Shown here piece after piece: positions 63,901-64,000 of a DNA stretch of 64,000 bases. Within the stretch, counting starts at the first letter, position 1. Every line of letters begins with the position of its first letter. This DNA comes from Shimia biformata (GTDB lineage: Bacteria; Pseudomonadota; Alphaproteobacteria; Rhodobacterales; Rhodobacteraceae): the NCBI RefSeq assembly GCF_016888515.1, contig NZ_JAFEJK010000005.1:1-64000 (forward strand), in the 5' to 3' direction. The notes beneath the pieces are model-generated. The model was not told where the DNA came from. It searched no databases and saw only the letters and a program-made list of their open reading frames with translations. The position numbers were made by a program, and so were the translations under genes.

Positions 63901-64000
63901 ACGCGACGATTGACCAGGTTGTTACGTGGAAAGATTTCAAGAATGGGGGAACGCGCATCGAGCGGGCTATCCACAAGTATCGCTTTCTGCCGCTCTCGGT
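60948..64000 (+). CDS. Large primase-polymerase / Fe-S helicase-like protein (partial, runs off right edge)
   Basis: More than 1017 codons, open to the edge. TTG 60948 is preceded by GGGAG 8 bases upstream; no ATG occurs near. Residues about 15-230 look like an archaeo-eukaryotic-type primase-polymerase: LLNFDIDDLEF (DxD at 118-120), ANVFWQASSRAG, AKFHFWCLSSRTL (His176) and AQPHYIARPAFINVVDPLAG. Residues about 420-1000 look like a helicase: MLTGAQGVGKTAALVG (Walker A near 430), a four-Cys group (C-x20-C-x2-C-x5-C, with LCTKCPFRQTCGY) as in XPD/DinG Fe-S helicases, DQVVFDERPRD (motif II-like) and LLHLDGTGEIEIARALFG. Late in the visible part are RIRLIHNTSPKTVYLLSPVA and IDQVVTWKDF, seen in proteins of integrative elements. 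It probably acts in DNA replication of a mobile element. Confidence 0.6.
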   Translation, partial: MEHKHSFLPDEQQNTPLNARITVLRSTEGKHLSKKIYPDQVAPYDRATFFEPKSVVIGGFDDLVTLLRALEQRTDSIVVQGSVTDDARSQSVIRRLIHDKPDAKATLVDAGSNLLNFDIDDLEFPDTLGWHDPTSLAQWVWDGIVERLPDLRGANVFWQASSRAGTAGVAHLAKFHFWCLSSRTLRADERKEIYLKTGADESLAGAAQPHYIARPAFINVVDPLAGLPRSGVFEGGQDWAEISPPAVVQKKSDKQNHPSPRPTPRTPAPTRLSTSTSQFGRKALRAAERKILAAAQRNTTIYTQSYYIGGLVAGGVVALSDAEDVLLRAGEASGHRRYAQAVENGLAAGQLRPISISEHPSEISPFHDAPSERRADAIQRHGDIIRDWGRRAIAYARAAKAAMEGHLPSDLEAADGVEPPTLSCPREMLTGAQGVGKTAALVGRNGRSDVLHDATGLVTLMLLPGHAKVAEACEDFQRNADDDAPKAIILRGRGQEDPNQPGQQMCRVTGLAAKLSRQGLSVRGHLCTKCPFRQTCGYLHQEKQIKRSAASSQGAVIFAPHDYAHYPLPGQVRPDQVVFDERPRDLGVEIIDLDPSVLREDLEYHGEPWLRSPSKAEEARLEALFYQFSAIRPLQQAILAAIQDDPDRLLHGLRCRDVSKDLIETALEGLDCFQPWDVSSTVHAACKRATAHASAQSASKALAAAQHQLSLLPDSNLKKLQILFEALLLQIDRDSDAAEGIEIEDTNGEGCVIYVSRIRPIVHGEQTPLLHLDGTGEIEIARALFGSDLIHHHVPVERNACFTQIVGTQFSKSRICGHSSRVIADEDANEDTNRFRRYVREVVGRIPEAAVFACRPVLEALGLDGEERAGHFGNLRGRNTWEEYPSAIIIGREQPSPRDVERIARAFAAQAGDTLKPSEYVPTWRGIRTRDGAVPLEVMTHPDPWADRVLRQIREAEIEQAVDRIRLIHNTSPKTVYLLSPVAIDATIDQVVTWKDFKNGGTRIERAIHKYRFLPLS

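Overview
The window looks like a plasmid (or part of a larger extrachromosomal replicon) from a marine alphaproteobacterium of the Roseobacter group (Rhodobacteraceae). The grounds are the high GC content, the RPA-type plasmid initiator (RepA family) next to a ParA/ParB pair, and a rhamnose operon beside that replication module. Replicons of this kind have been described in roseobacters as RepA-I 'biofilm' plasmids. This assignment rests on family recognition; no database search was possible. A coding sequence runs off each end of the window.

Layout. 1-6.0 kb: surface-polysaccharide genes (a glycosyltransferase cut by the left edge, a GDP-mannose synthesis enzyme, a coiled-coil protein and a methyltransferase-like/sulfotransferase fusion). 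6.0-6.4 kb: a phage-derived gene fragment. 6.4-10.8 kb: the replicon core, with repA on the minus strand, an origin carrying three iterons spaced exactly 22 bp plus a consensus DnaA box, parA, parB, and perfect 16-bp palindromes that look like partition sites. 10.8-16.8 kb: minus-strand sugar-nucleotide genes (rmlC, rmlB, galE, rmlD, rmlA, ugd), with a third partition palindrome inside rmlD. 17-20.9 kb: a GT2 glycosyltransferase and an ABC polysaccharide exporter (KpsM, KpsE and KpsT types). 21-24.4 kb: two convergent RTX proteins, one of them a serralysin-type metalloprotease. 24.7-37.3 kb: UDP-galactopyranose mutase, a GlfT2-like galactofuranosyltransferase, five further sulfotransferase-like proteins, an exostosin-like protein and a permease/VCBS/ASPIC fusion. 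37.4-42 kb: two exported proteins and two Sel1-repeat proteins. 42-53.7 kb: a nearly complete type II secretion system (prepilin peptidase; GspG-H-I-J-K-L-M; a TPR lipoprotein; GspC-D-E-F). 53.7-59.5 kb: an AT-rich island bordered by three different decayed insertion sequences (IS30, IS3, IS5) and carrying an exported acidic protein and a large RTX glycosidase. 59.6-64 kb: a degenerate endonuclease-like protein, then a very large primase-polymerase/Fe-S helicase-like protein cut by the right edge.

How it works together (inference): the left and central genes can supply GDP-mannose, dTDP-rhamnose, UDP-glucuronate, UDP-galactose and UDP-galactofuranose, assemble a polymer containing rhamnose and galactofuranose, decorate it with sulfate and export it by an ABC route. 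The T2SS and RTX proteins add a secretome (protease, glycosidase). This fits an attachment or biofilm plasmid. The right-hand 4.5 kb looks like a different mobile-element backbone.

No tRNA, rRNA or CRISPR array was seen. Start codons were moved inward where a better ribosome-binding site or a signal peptide decided it; this is stated entry by entry.
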